Shown: one piece after another, positions 54,040-64,000 of the stretch | Numbering within the stretch: the first letter of the stretch is position 1 | Layout of the letters: each line of letters opens with the position of its first letter | From: Perca fluviatilis | Lineage: Eukaryota > Chordata > Actinopteri > Perciformes > Percidae | Direction of reading: 5' to 3' | DNA: 64,000 nucleotides | Assembly: GCF_010015445.1 (NCBI RefSeq) | Contig: NC_053118.1 | Location: forward strand, 22,700,937-22,764,936 | The notes under the pieces: model-generated | The model's input: only the letters and a program-made list of their open reading frames with translations | Databases searched by the model: none | Told to the model about the DNA's origin: nothing | Program-made: the position numbers and the translations under genes

Positions 54040-54195
54040 GAAGTATGCGGTATAGAGCAAACAAGTAAGAAACGGGACAAACAAGGGGAGAGAAATGGGA
54101 GACGACATGCAATAATAGTCCCTTGCCGGACTTGAACCTGGAATCTTAGAATTACATGGTTAGTATCTTAAACCCCTAGGCTTGAGGACGCCAAC
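54040..54195 (-). repeat. SINE-like remnant
   Basis: GGGAGACGACATGCAATAAT followed by CCGGACTTGAACCTGGAATC resembles the antisense of a tRNA-type SINE (TTCAAG…CC B-box-like region inside). It is degenerate and its ends are unclear. Confidence 0.4.
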
Positions 54196-55268
54196 ACCCC
54201 CCCTTAAAAGAACACCATGTTTCTGACCAAAGCATGCAATATAGATACCACCCAGCCCCCTTTAATCCCATCCCCGTCCTTACTCATTTCTGTTAAACAA
54301 CAATATTTGCTCATCTGTGTCAAAGAGCAGCAGGGTTTGCGATACAGCACAGTGCAGCCTTTGAGTCAAACAGACAGAGACAGGCCGTTGCTACAGGGAG
54401 ACACAGAAACACCAGCCAACGAGTGTATACACAAGAACGGGGAAGACCTTGCAGAGTCACGGACATGCGGACACAGACTGACATGCTGTTGTTTCTATGG
54501 GTTTTCTTCTTTTTCACATCTGTTAGTGTGAGAACACTATAATGTGTGATCTTAAGTTGCATTCGGGTTAGGTGTTCTTTTGCAAAGCCAAAAGAGGTAA
54601 CTTTCTCCTCCTTTTCTCCCAGTTAAAGATCCAATCACACAGTGAACTACAGAAAGCATAGTCTTTATTCAAAGCTATATATTATGCATTATTATAAACA
54701 TCAGTTACAATCAACACAAGTTTAGGCCATGCAACAAATTGCATGATTCAAAAATAATAACTACAATTTCAAACCCAACATGCAGGTCATGATTATTAAA
54801 AAAAAAAAAGTCAGGTTTTTTTGGGGGATATGTCAGTGTTCAGGGGAAGCAAACAAAAGACTGTTGACCCGCTCAAACATAATTCATTATGTCAACAAAC
54901 AATGTCTCAGAAAAATGTCCCAAGAGGTTCTGACCAGTTACAGCCAGTTGTTCAAAAACAAACATTTTCTTTGATAGTTCTCTGAAAACAAGCAGAAGTG
55001 CATCAGGGCTTTACTGGAAATGCTTGTGTGCTCTGTTGACTAAATAAACCATAAATATCTGTTATTAAATCTGTTTTTGGGTAAATTACTCTGCACAAGT
55101 AATTACTGCAGTAACCACTTTTGTTAGAAATGCCATTGTATTACTTTACCATAGGCTCAAATGTAATATAAAAACATTTAAAACCAAATAATTAACTTGG
55201 TAACTACATCAATTAAAGACACATTATTTCAGACCATCAAAGTTTGTAAAATGTTATCAGATAAAGCA

Positions 55269-55274
55269 TTTATT
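55269..55274 (-). terminator. possible polyadenylation signal of the receptor gene
   Basis: Minus-strand AATAAA about 240 bases beyond the receptor stop codon; another lies at 54664-54669. Which is used is unknown. Confidence 0.35.
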
Positions 55275-55516
55275 AGGTGACACATCTTACTGAGATTGTC
55301 TTTTTGATTGTCTTCCAACAGGAAGTTCTTTCTCAAAGCATTTACACAAAGTGCTATCATTTGCTTAGTATTGTTCTGTTTCCTTAGTTTGTAGTCTAAG
55401 GATAAATCAGTCGTCTTTGGTGCCTATTATGGAACTCATAAAGCATTCATATACAGTACCTTGTCACACGTGTATGTACACACACACATTATTGTCTTTA
55501 CTGTCAGAGACACACA

Positions 55517-56659
55517 CTACTGCAGTGGACTGCTCTTACGGCAGAGCTGATTTGCTGATGTCATCGTCTGCCGCTTGCGTTTTCGTTTTCCAGTCAATAG
55601 TGTGTAGAAGAATGGATTCACACAGGAGTTCCCATACGTCAGCCCTGTGAGGATACGATTCACTGTCACCTGCGTCCCTACTGGTACTGTACGCAGCATG
55701 TCAGGCTGATAGAGAGGCAGCAGCTGCCAGATCCAGAAAGGGAGGAAGCAGGCCCAGAAGGCCAGAACAATACCGAGGATGAGGAGCAGGACTTTGGGTT
55801 TGGGTGCACGGGGGGGACAAGCAGTGCTTGTCCCCCCCGTGGCCCAGGCTGGCCTGGTCTGAGACACCCAGTAAAGCCGGCCTAGAGTAGCATAAAGTGC
55901 TCCAATGGCTAGCCCGGGACCAAGAATGCTGGTGCAGAAAAGCACGCTCAGATAGGCCTTGGAGCTCTGCTCGTCCCATGCCGGCACACACAGCTGGCCC
56001 TCCTGGTTCTCCCCATCCTCCAGGTGCAGCGTGATCATCATGGGCAGGCTGAGAGCCACAGCCAGTCCCCAGGCCAGGCCTACACGCAGCAGGCTGGAGG
56101 AGTTGGAGGAGGAGGTGTGCAGGGGATGGGCCACAGCCCGGTAGCGGTCCAGACTCATGGCGGTGAGAGTAAAGATGGAAGCGTGCATGGTGAGGAGGTC
56201 GAGGCTCAGCAGGAGACGGCAGCCCGGCTCACCAAAGGCCCAGCCTGACGCCAGGCTGTCGTATACGATGAAGGGAGCGGTGAAAAGGTAGAGCAGATCA
56301 GCAAGAGCAAGGCTCAGCACCTGGAGATGAAGAGAGGAGGTGGGGGAGGAAGAGGAGGAAGGGGAGGAAGGGGAGGAGGAGTTGGCAAGGCAGGATGGTA
56401 CAGGTACTCTCATCAGGCAGCAGGCCGTTCCTGCTCCACGTCTTCTTCTACTTGTCCTGCGCCTCAGAAGAAGGCCCATAGTATACAGGTTTCCTGTGAT
56501 GCCCAGCAAAGAGAGGAGGGAGAGGAGGGAGCAGAAGAGAGCTGTGGATGCCAGGCTGGGTGATGGAGAGATGGAGGGAGAGGAGGAGGGCACAGAGAAA
56601 TTGGGGATAATAGGGAAGGTGTATGGGGAAGGTGGAGGCAAAGACCCTGATAGGTCCAT
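55517..56659 (-). CDS. uts2r: urotensin-II receptor-like class A GPCR
   Basis: Seven-transmembrane peptide receptor; the family binds urotensin II/URP and signals through Gq at the plasma membrane. It reads as one 380-residue frame (human UTS2R 389, single exon). The start ATGG lies before a Pro/Ser-rich N-tail. TM1 carries LLGITGNLYTMGLLL; TM2 SLALADLLYLFTAPFIVYDS; TM3 CRLLLSLDLLTMHASIFTLT with Cys for the disulfide, then DRYRAV (D-R-Y); TM5 region SVLFCTSILGPGLAIGALYA; TM6 FWACFLPFWIWQLLPLY; TM7 TGLTYGNSCVNPFFYTLLT (NPxxY). The LTMHASIFTLT, ACFLPFWIWQLL and LTYGNSCVNPF blocks are UTS2R signatures. Teleosts have several uts2r paralogues and I cannot say which this is. Odd: between TM1 and TM2 is a Ser/Pro-rich insert whose DNA looks like a small intron (56321-56407). 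Confidence 0.88.
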   Translation of the reverse strand: MDLSGSLPPPSPYTFPIIPNFSVPSSSPSISPSPSLASTALFCSLLSLLSLLGITGNLYTMGLLLRRRTSRRRRGAGTACCLMRVPVPSCLANSSSPSSPSSSSSPTSSLHLQVLSLALADLLYLFTAPFIVYDSLASGWAFGEPGCRLLLSLDLLTMHASIFTLTAMSLDRYRAVAHPLHTSSSNSSSLLRVGLAWGLAVALSLPMMITLHLEDGENQEGQLCVPAWDEQSSKAYLSVLFCTSILGPGLAIGALYATLGRLYWVSQTRPAWATGGTSTACPPRAPKPKVLLLILGIVLAFWACFLPFWIWQLLPLYQPDMLRTVPVGTQVTVNRILTGLTYGNSCVNPFFYTLLTGKRKRKRQTMTSANQLCRKSSPLQ

Positions 56660-57373
56660 AATGTGAGATTATAAAAAAGTTTTGAAAGTTACAAGGAAGG
56701 CAGCCAGTCTGTTTCAGATGCAAAGTGAAGGATGAAGAGATGCAGAGTAGGAAGGTGGGTTGGAAGAAACAGGTGAAGAGGAGAACAAAAATATATTTTG
56801 TTAATTTTAATCAATACTGCTCTCTGGTTTCTGCAGATAACATTTTTGACTCAAGAGGTAAGGACAACAAAGCCAAAACTGATTTGGATCTCTGAGGGTG
56901 CTGCAAAGTGATTTATGTACAGTATATGTGAATCATGACACCGGATAAAGTAAATAAAGTCATATAAACATGTAGTAGAAATGAAAATGTCAGCAAAACC
57001 AGGATGGTTTATGTTTTAGCAGAAACCTGCTCTGGTTGGCACAGCCTTTACAGTTTTATAGTTTCACAGGGAGCCAGGCGAGGCAGTCATGGTTTTAGTA
57101 AAATAATTGGATTTTCAGTGGGAGGGCTCCAACTGAGCTGTAAATCTAGAAACCTCCAAAGCCTGTTCCTTCTTAAGGTCAGCAGTTGGACAACAATTAG
57201 GCTAATTGGGACACAAAAGAAACATTAAAGAGCTAACTTGACTTAGTTTTTTTTTTACTAAGTTTTTTCGTGCAAACAAATTATGTTGCACCGTGCTCCG
57301 TGCACCGGTGCATGAAAATATGCCGAGTCAGTGGATAGCGCAATGAGGCGGGTTGACAGCTTGACTTTATTAT

Positions 57374-57379
<6 letters not shown>

Positions 57380-57405
<26 letters not shown>
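57380..57405. repeat. (TA)n microsatellite
   Basis: Short TA run upstream of the receptor gene. Confidence 0.9.
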
Positions 57406-57410
<5 letters not shown>

Positions 57411-58413
57411 TTAAAGGATAAAATAACATTTAAGACAGTTACAGTTAATTGCTGCCCCAGAAGAAGAGGGTGGCAATAAATGTCACGATGCTTTTTGTGA
57501 TGTTATTTTGACATTTGTGAGACAAGCTTAGGCTAATAGGCTACTTTCCGACCAAGACTGATGATTTGTAATCAGACATCAAAGCAGACGCGGGGTGCCT
57601 GACAGAAACGGCCTGTATGACACATGGTGACCCAGGCTGCACCGGGGTTAAGAGCTACTGTTGAACTGCAGAGGAGCAGCCAAACCCCCGCGGTGCCGCG
57701 CGCCTCCATAGCTTACGTTACCGGCTCCCTTTAAGTAACAGCTGTGTTACATTCATGACAGGGAATATAGATGCGTTTGACCATATTCTCTTTAATATGT
57801 CATATTTGATGCCAGTGTGTATGCATTTTAATTGAACATGTTCTCAATAAATCTACAACCTAAAAGCTAAATAATTCCGTAGGGCTAATTCAACATAAAT
57901 TTGATTAAGACCGCACTGCTAGCAATGAAAAAATAAAAATCCACTAGGCCACTTAAAATATTAAGAGAGAACATTGGTTTCACATTTAAAAAATGCGATT
58001 CCGACTGAGATAGAAATCGCCTGAGAAAATTGATTTATCCTGTGCCTACTGTTGCATGGCCTGTGGGCCTTAATCAGCACTTAAGAAAAACGTGCAATAT
58101 GGTCCTATAATCCCCACCGTATTCATATTGGATGAATCTAATCGCAAAAATAAATCGGTGAATAATTTGGCAGATTGATTTTTATTAAATTTACCTGATA
58201 ACAGTTTAGTCCGAGCTGCTGTACAAAATAATATTCCATGGATTTGTTTGGCGTAAAAACTTCGTTCCCATTTTGAAATATCCCTCTGAATTCTTCAGGC
58301 ACGAGATCGAATTATTTCTCTTCAACAGGAGAAATGTATGTGGCGACCATCTTCCTCCAAACTTCTCTGCTGTCTGTCCTGCTCACTGCAGTCTTTGATG
58401 TGTCTGAGTCAAC

Positions 58414-58415
<2 letters not shown>

Positions 58416-58479
<64 letters not shown>
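58416..58479. repeat. (GT)n microsatellite
   Basis: About 64 bp of GT dinucleotides. Confidence 0.96.
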
Positions 58480-58480
<1 letters not shown>

Positions 58481-59563
58481 TGAAAAGGGGGTGGGATTTT
58501 GAGTGAGGGGGCTTTTCCTGCATACTACTGAATATTAATATGAAGTTGTGTTGGCCTGAACTGGGGTCCTGGAAACGAAACAGCAACAGAATATATAACA
58601 ATGACCTTCCTAATAATATATTTCACTTTCCAACAATTAATATTGTAGGTAGCAATAACAGGAAGAGTGTATTTTGCCATATCAAATGGGGTTTGTGGTT
58701 GAAATCTACTTGTCATGAAAATATTACAGAATCAATGTGGAAGACAAACATTTAAAAACTTTCACTTCATGGTAGGCCTAATTACAGTCAGCCCATTTCA
58801 GCTGCTTTAAATTATGATCACTGCTCAGCCCACAGCTATGCTGAGTAGTGATTTAAGAATTTAAAATACAGATAGAGCTAATATTAGTGTGTTTTAAATT
58901 CTTATATTTTATAGCCCTGTTTGGGGAGATTTACAGTAAGTTTTATCACGCTTTGATGACTCTCTAATGGTTTCAATACTTTTGAGCCAGATATAAATCT
59001 CAGTGAACTTACTTCAAATACTTTCCACGAAAGTCAAGAATCTGACCATAAATGGTATTGCAACATCATATTTTGGCGAAAAAAAACAAAACGCTGCTAT
59101 ATAAGTCAGAGGTATGGCCAAGGCATTAGGTTTTAAAAGCTACCAATTTATTGTGATGGATATAAAACATGGGTTTATTCAGTAATAGCACTGTTAAATA
59201 CTTTGATGCATTTATCTAACTAAAGAATGTAGTGAAGAAGATCAACTATAAAATGCAAAATTAAATGATAGAATTAAATGGTTATTCCTATTTGTATGAC
59301 TGACATCTATTTCAGTCTCTCAGCAATAAAGAAACCCTTGTTGTTACGGTGCCAGTGGCACTAAAAACAAAATGATGCATTTATTGTCCACACACATGCA
59401 GATCCAAATGGCAATAAAAATATGACCCTTGGTAATAGTAAGAGAATTTCAAATGATCTGTGGTTCCCTTTTAGACTCTGCAGTGTTTTTCTTTCATCTA
59501 CAACTTAAATTCTTCAGTGAGTAGGCTATAGACAGCATTATATTGATCATAGACCGTAAAACA

Positions 59564-60085
59564 AAATGGACAATGTGACACCGTTTTTTTCTACGGAGAC
59601 CAGTGAAGTATAATTAGAAGCACTTTTCGGTGATGGCTGAGCGTTACTGCGCAGCCTCAAACTGAGCTTGACGACATAGATGTGACGTGAGCAACCTGTC
59701 TGAAAGTTGTAAGTCTTCTGGTAGCTGTGCCAAGAGAAATCTCAATCATTCCCAATCTTGCTAATCAAGCTAATGTAAGTCAAAACTGCCTGCGAGCTTC
59801 TCCTGACTATATGGTAATTCCCCTACTATGCGACAGTAAGTCGCGTGGTTATGACACAGTCGTGCCATAACGTGAGATACAAGGTAATGGAGCCTTTTAT
59901 ACATTGTCGTGTTTCTTTAGAAATAAACAATGGACAAATAGTCTTTAAACGCTTTAAGTTATTCACTGTCAAAGTGACGTCAAAATGAATGGCAGTTAAT
60001 GGAACGCTAGCGGCGGGTGAGTGCTAGGTAGCATCAAAATGCCGCCATAGGAGGTACGCTTTGTGGAAGTTGGCTTACCCCCTTG
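59564..60085 (+). repeat. dispersed repeat family A, copy 2
   Basis: Same orientation and landmarks as 13481-14103. It is shorter because it lacks most of the block around 13680-13780 of copy 1 and has small indels. It ends at GGCTTACCCCCTTG like the first copy. Confidence 0.8.
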
Positions 60086-60089
60086 ATTT

Positions 60090-62815
60090 TGATTTGTGGT
60101 TAAAGAAACCATTCCTGCAACACAGAGGTCGTGGGGGTTACAACAAGTAGAAAAGGGTCAATCAAAAGCCATGTGAAATTGTCTTTGACACAATCCTGTT
60201 TGTGAATAGATCTCATTTTCTGCTCAATGGCTGAAAATGTAAGCGTAACTATAAAACTGCACCGTTGACACTTCCAGTAAGATGGAATTTGACTCTGCAG
60301 AGTTTAGACTCTCTGTGGGAAGGGCAGAGAGACGAACGTACAGATCCAGCGTATCATTGGTGTTTGCTGTCATTTCGTGACGCGCTGCAATAACTAATGC
60401 ACTTCAACTCTGACCCAATGTCAATACCACATCAGCTCATGTTCAAACACAAGGCGCCAAGGATTTATAAGATGATTTGGTTTTTAAATTAGAGAGGAAA
60501 TTAATTATCCGCTATATGCCTGTATCAACATTTTTCCATGTCAGAGAAAAGTTGAACTGGTAGATCTAATAAGATGCATGACTTTAAGCTGTGACAACAC
60601 CACAGAATAAACGGGTCTTTCAGCAGTTATCAAAAGCAACTTACAGTTGCCTGTTATCCACAGAGTTGTTTTTGGCCCGGGCGTCGTAGAACCCACAGCT
60701 GTGGTTTGCCAGCCTCGAGAGTCTGAACAACTTGGAAATGATTTAGTTGTGACTAGCCAGTAAAATGTGTAGGCTGTATGCCTCATGTTGGTGGCGGGGA
60801 GTCTAGGTTGGCTGCTTCATACATGTGCTGGCGTACATAAGATAGACAGAGACAGGCTGTAAAGATGAGAGAGGGACGGGTGGAAGGGGGGGACATACCT
60901 ATCCCCACGGGGTGTGAGGAATTTGAACAAATACCTGGCACAGGCATGCCAAAATAGGAGGGGGGGGGGCATGGAGGCATGAGAAGCCCAGGCTCCCTCA
61001 AACAAGGACACGGACAGGTATAACAACTTACTGTATGAGATAGAAATGGAGAAGGAGGCTTGAGTACCAAGGTGGCAAAAATAAGTTTTAATGAAGTGAT
61101 ATGAGGTGCTATGTGGGTCTCAAATTTACAAAGAAGTGGAAAAAGTGAGCAAGAAAGATTATGAACTGTGACATTTGGAAACAGATATTGCTTAACTTTA
61201 ACATGCAAATATGGAAAAAGTAGTGTGTGTGTGTGTGTGTGTGTATGTGTGTGTGTGGGGGGGGTAGAGACTGAAAGAGTCTCAGTATATTGCTGTTTAT
61301 TTGTCTTTGTCAGAACCCATCAATCTCAGTCTGTGCAGACACTTTCTAATTACATTTACCTGAGATATGGGCTTTGTTCTAATGCTTTGACCTGCAGTGC
61401 TTGTGTTTCCCACATTAATTAGCCTGTATCCATCTTCAGGATGCAAATACAGATGGTGTGAAGATGAAAGCATGGAAAATCACTCACTCATTCACTTCCC
61501 TCTGCTGTCACTATGAATGAAGCTTTTGAAATGAAGACTTGGTCGGTGATTATACTTGTATATAAAGGGATCGGCTATGCAATTTTCATAATTGCCAACA
61601 TGATAAACTGTATCGCCATTTTAAGGTTATTAGTATATATATTTAGTTTAATTTTTTGTTTGCAATTTAGGTTGTAAATAATTATTTCCTGCAATTGAGT
61701 ACAATTTACTTTGTCTGCAGAGTCTTTTTTTTTCTCCAAATCTGACTTTAAAACTGATATCATCAGCCCTGTCAGGTGGTATTCATTTGTTTGGCCATAT
61801 TCACTGCAACTGTTATTTCCATTATCAATTAATGTTCTGATTATTTTCTGTATTTATCATTTAGTCTGTAAGATGTAAGAAAATAGTTTAAAAAAACAAA
61901 CAAGGGAATGTTCAGCATTTCTGCTTGGAAAATGACTTAATCAGTTATTTAAGTTGTTGCTGATTATTTTTCTGTTCATCCAATCAATGAATCGATTCAG
62001 CTCAATTGTACATATGGCAGCAGCATCACAGTGGAAACCTGTTACCTAACATGACAGTGAATGGATTATATTATATGAAAACTGACGTATTTCATTATAC
62101 TAATTGTGTGCTTGCCATATATAAAGGTTTTCTGCCACATATTATATTCTGGGGTTTCTGCAGCTCCTGTGTCCCTGAGGTGTTTTTGTGCTACTGGGAG
62201 TTCACAAGAGGTTGAGCGTGTAAAAACAAAATGGAGCTTGAGATCACACTCCCACTCCCTTGAAAAAACAGTCTTTATTATTCTGTATATCTTCATCTAT
62301 TTATGCAGCCCACTTAAATGAAGGGTCTTTAACATGTCCAATCAGTGGGTAGTCACAGTTTGACAAATGCCCCGACATGTAAACATTAACAGCTCCCTAA
62401 CCTTTTCCTGGCCGTCCTTGCTTTCTCCATTCATTTCATTAATTAGCTTACCCATTTCTTCCTCAGTACTGTTGTCTTGATTAAATGGGCGGACATTTTC
62501 TTGTTTGTGACTAATGGTTGTTGGACCAGGCTGATTCACAACTTGTGATGAGTTATTGATTCCCCCCAACCCAGAGTCTATACTGTGCGAGTACACCCTG
62601 AAATTTAGTGTGGTTATGCACCCAAACCTCAAGCCATTCCTCCTGTCCTTTTTTTTTTATATATACATTGCTTTGTATATTAAAAACACATAATTTACAT
62701 GCATCCATCTACCTTTTGAATAAGATTTAAGTAAGATGTGATTGTTTAAATGTTTAGTCAATGCACTGAAAAATAATGTGCTGTTTTGATCATTGATACT
62801 TAATTTTTATTAATT
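60090..62815. other. spacer: no gene seen
   Basis: AT-rich sequence with a GT microsatellite (61222-61258). A minus-strand 96-codon ORF at 62342-62632 has an even, polar composition (STEEEMGKLINEMNGESKDG) but I recognise no family. Confidence 0.4.
61222..61258. repeat. (GT)n microsatellite
   Basis: GT run with one TATG interruption, followed by a G8 run. Confidence 0.93.
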
Positions 62816-62819
62816 CTTT

Positions 62820-63065
62820 AAGGCAAGGCAGCTTTATTTGTATAGCACATTTCAGCAACAGGGCAATTCAAAGTGCTATACATAAAACATTAAAGAGCAG
62901 TTAGAAAACAATTAAAAACAAATTAAAACATTAAAAGACAAGAATCAAATTGATAGTGCTTTATAAGAATTTAAAGAACAGATAAAATACACGAATAAAA
63001 GTTACAGTACAGTATAAGAAATTAAACATTAAAGAGCAGTTATCAAGTGTCATACAGTGTCATCA
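62820..63065. repeat. GGCAGCTTTATTTGTATAGC-type teleost repeat
   Basis: AAGGCAAGGCAGCTTTATTT and GCAATTCAAAGTGCTATACA form a very common fish repeat end, probably a retroelement 3' end in reverse orientation. ACATTAAAGAGCAGTTA recurs at about 62888 and 63025. Confidence 0.6.
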
Positions 63066-64000
63066 ATGCAACTTCAGTATAACAAATGGAAACAAAAAAA
63101 GCAAAAATGACAAAAATTCAATGTTTTTAGCATCTCAAATGTTAATGTTTTCTGGTTCTCTCAGTTTTATATGATAGTAAAGTGAATATCTTTGGGTTTT
63201 GGACAGTTGGTTGGACAAAACAGGACATTTTAGTACATCCCCATTACCCCCATTGAAACTTGATGATGTGATGACGAACCATGCTATTTGCTGGTATTCT
63301 ATAGACCAAACAATTAATCGAGAAAATAATCGGAAGATTAATCGTTAATAAAAATAACAACTGATCTCATTTTAGGTCTTTTTGTTTCTGATTCAGCAGT
63401 ATTCTTGACACGAGAGGAATTGTTTGCCTTCGTACACTTTGAGCTTGATATCTAGTTTTTAGTGAGTTTGTCTGAAGCGCAGGGGATCTTTCTTCTGGTT
63501 GGCCCCTGAAGTAAGACTACAGAGGGCAGACGTCTCACACTGAACCAATGCGCTTACCCATGAAACCACGGAGCATTAGATTTGGACCTTGTGTGACCAT
63601 GACAAAATCTGGAGCCTGTTACAGGACACTGAGCCTGACTTTGCTGCTCCATCTGCAGAAATCAGATCAGCCTTTCATAGGCAACACATGGAACTTTTAT
63701 CATAGCAGCCAGCAGGGAAATAGACTCTTGCTTACCAGGGTAGTTTAGTAATGCCCTTGCCATGACTTACTGCAGAATTAAACTTTCACATAATGGAAAA
63801 CTCTCATTGATACTAAAGTCCACATGTTGCTTCAGGTTCACAAATAACCTTTTACTTTAAAGGAATTTCTATAAAAACCATATGCGTAAGCAGGTATTGT
63901 TTTTCTCTTCTCACCTCTGTTTAGTAGTTTAGTATCTTTCAAGTCGTAAAACACCCTAAGGTGTGAAGTTATGCTCCTTTAGTGTCGGCACAGCTGCTGA

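Larger units (their letters stand above)
56660..59560. other. upstream of the receptor gene: no gene seen
   Basis: Presumed promoter and intergenic sequence. It contains a TA run (57380-57405) and a GT run (58416-58479). No upstream exon could be supported. Confidence 0.4.

Noticed and set aside
55501..56666. Plus-strand Glu/Gly-rich ORFs opposite the receptor gene
   Set aside because: Antisense shadows of the Ser/Pro-rich insert and receptor coding sequence.

Overview
This is a vertebrate nuclear genome segment, almost certainly from a ray-finned (teleost) fish. All genes are intron-split except one receptor. Very long CA/GT and TA microsatellites occur throughout, and the spacers are full of short transposon families that I recognise from fish genomes. 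These include TTAA-flanked inverted-repeat elements, hAT-type elements with 8-bp target duplications, tRNA-derived SINEs and a truncated LINE. Nothing in the window is bacterial, viral or CRISPR-like.

Layout. (1) 150-3062, plus strand: the last two exons of hcn3, a hyperpolarization-activated cyclic-nucleotide-gated channel; the rest of the gene lies left of the window. (2) 4.8-6.5 kb: a three-level nest of repeats. (3) 9.1-29.0 kb, plus strand: zbtb7b (ThPOK-type BTB/zinc-finger repressor). It has a GC-rich candidate promoter at 9.1-9.7 kb, a long repeat-rich upstream intron with two candidate alternative amino-terminal exons, and two main coding exons. (4) 32.56-39.07 kb, plus strand: ndufv1, the 51-kDa FMN/NADH subunit of mitochondrial complex I, with ten exons reconstructed and TEs in three introns. 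(5) 47.77-40.04 kb, minus strand: khdc4 (BLOM7), a KH-domain splicing factor, with fourteen exons reconstructed. It converges tail-to-tail on ndufv1 with nearly coincident polyadenylation signals. (6) 48-55.5 kb: no confident gene; repeats plus a speculative divergent transcript. (7) 56.66-55.52 kb, minus strand: a single-ORF urotensin-II-receptor-like GPCR. (8) 56.7-64 kb: no gene seen; repeats.

The genes do not form a pathway. hcn3, zbtb7b and khdc4 have human orthologues close together on chromosome 1q21-q22, whereas NDUFV1 (11q13) and UTS2R (17q25) do not, so the block mixes conserved and lineage-specific neighbours. I found no evidence for a wholly new biological system. The best leads are an 87-nt intron-like in-frame insert in the receptor, a 123-nt frame-preserving stop-free intron within a zinc finger of zbtb7b, two alternative phase-compatible first coding exons of zbtb7b, the unusual Ser/Thr/Pro tail of hcn3, and the nested TTAA elements. 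Exon boundaries were read by eye from splice consensus, frame continuity and recalled family similarity; no database search was run.
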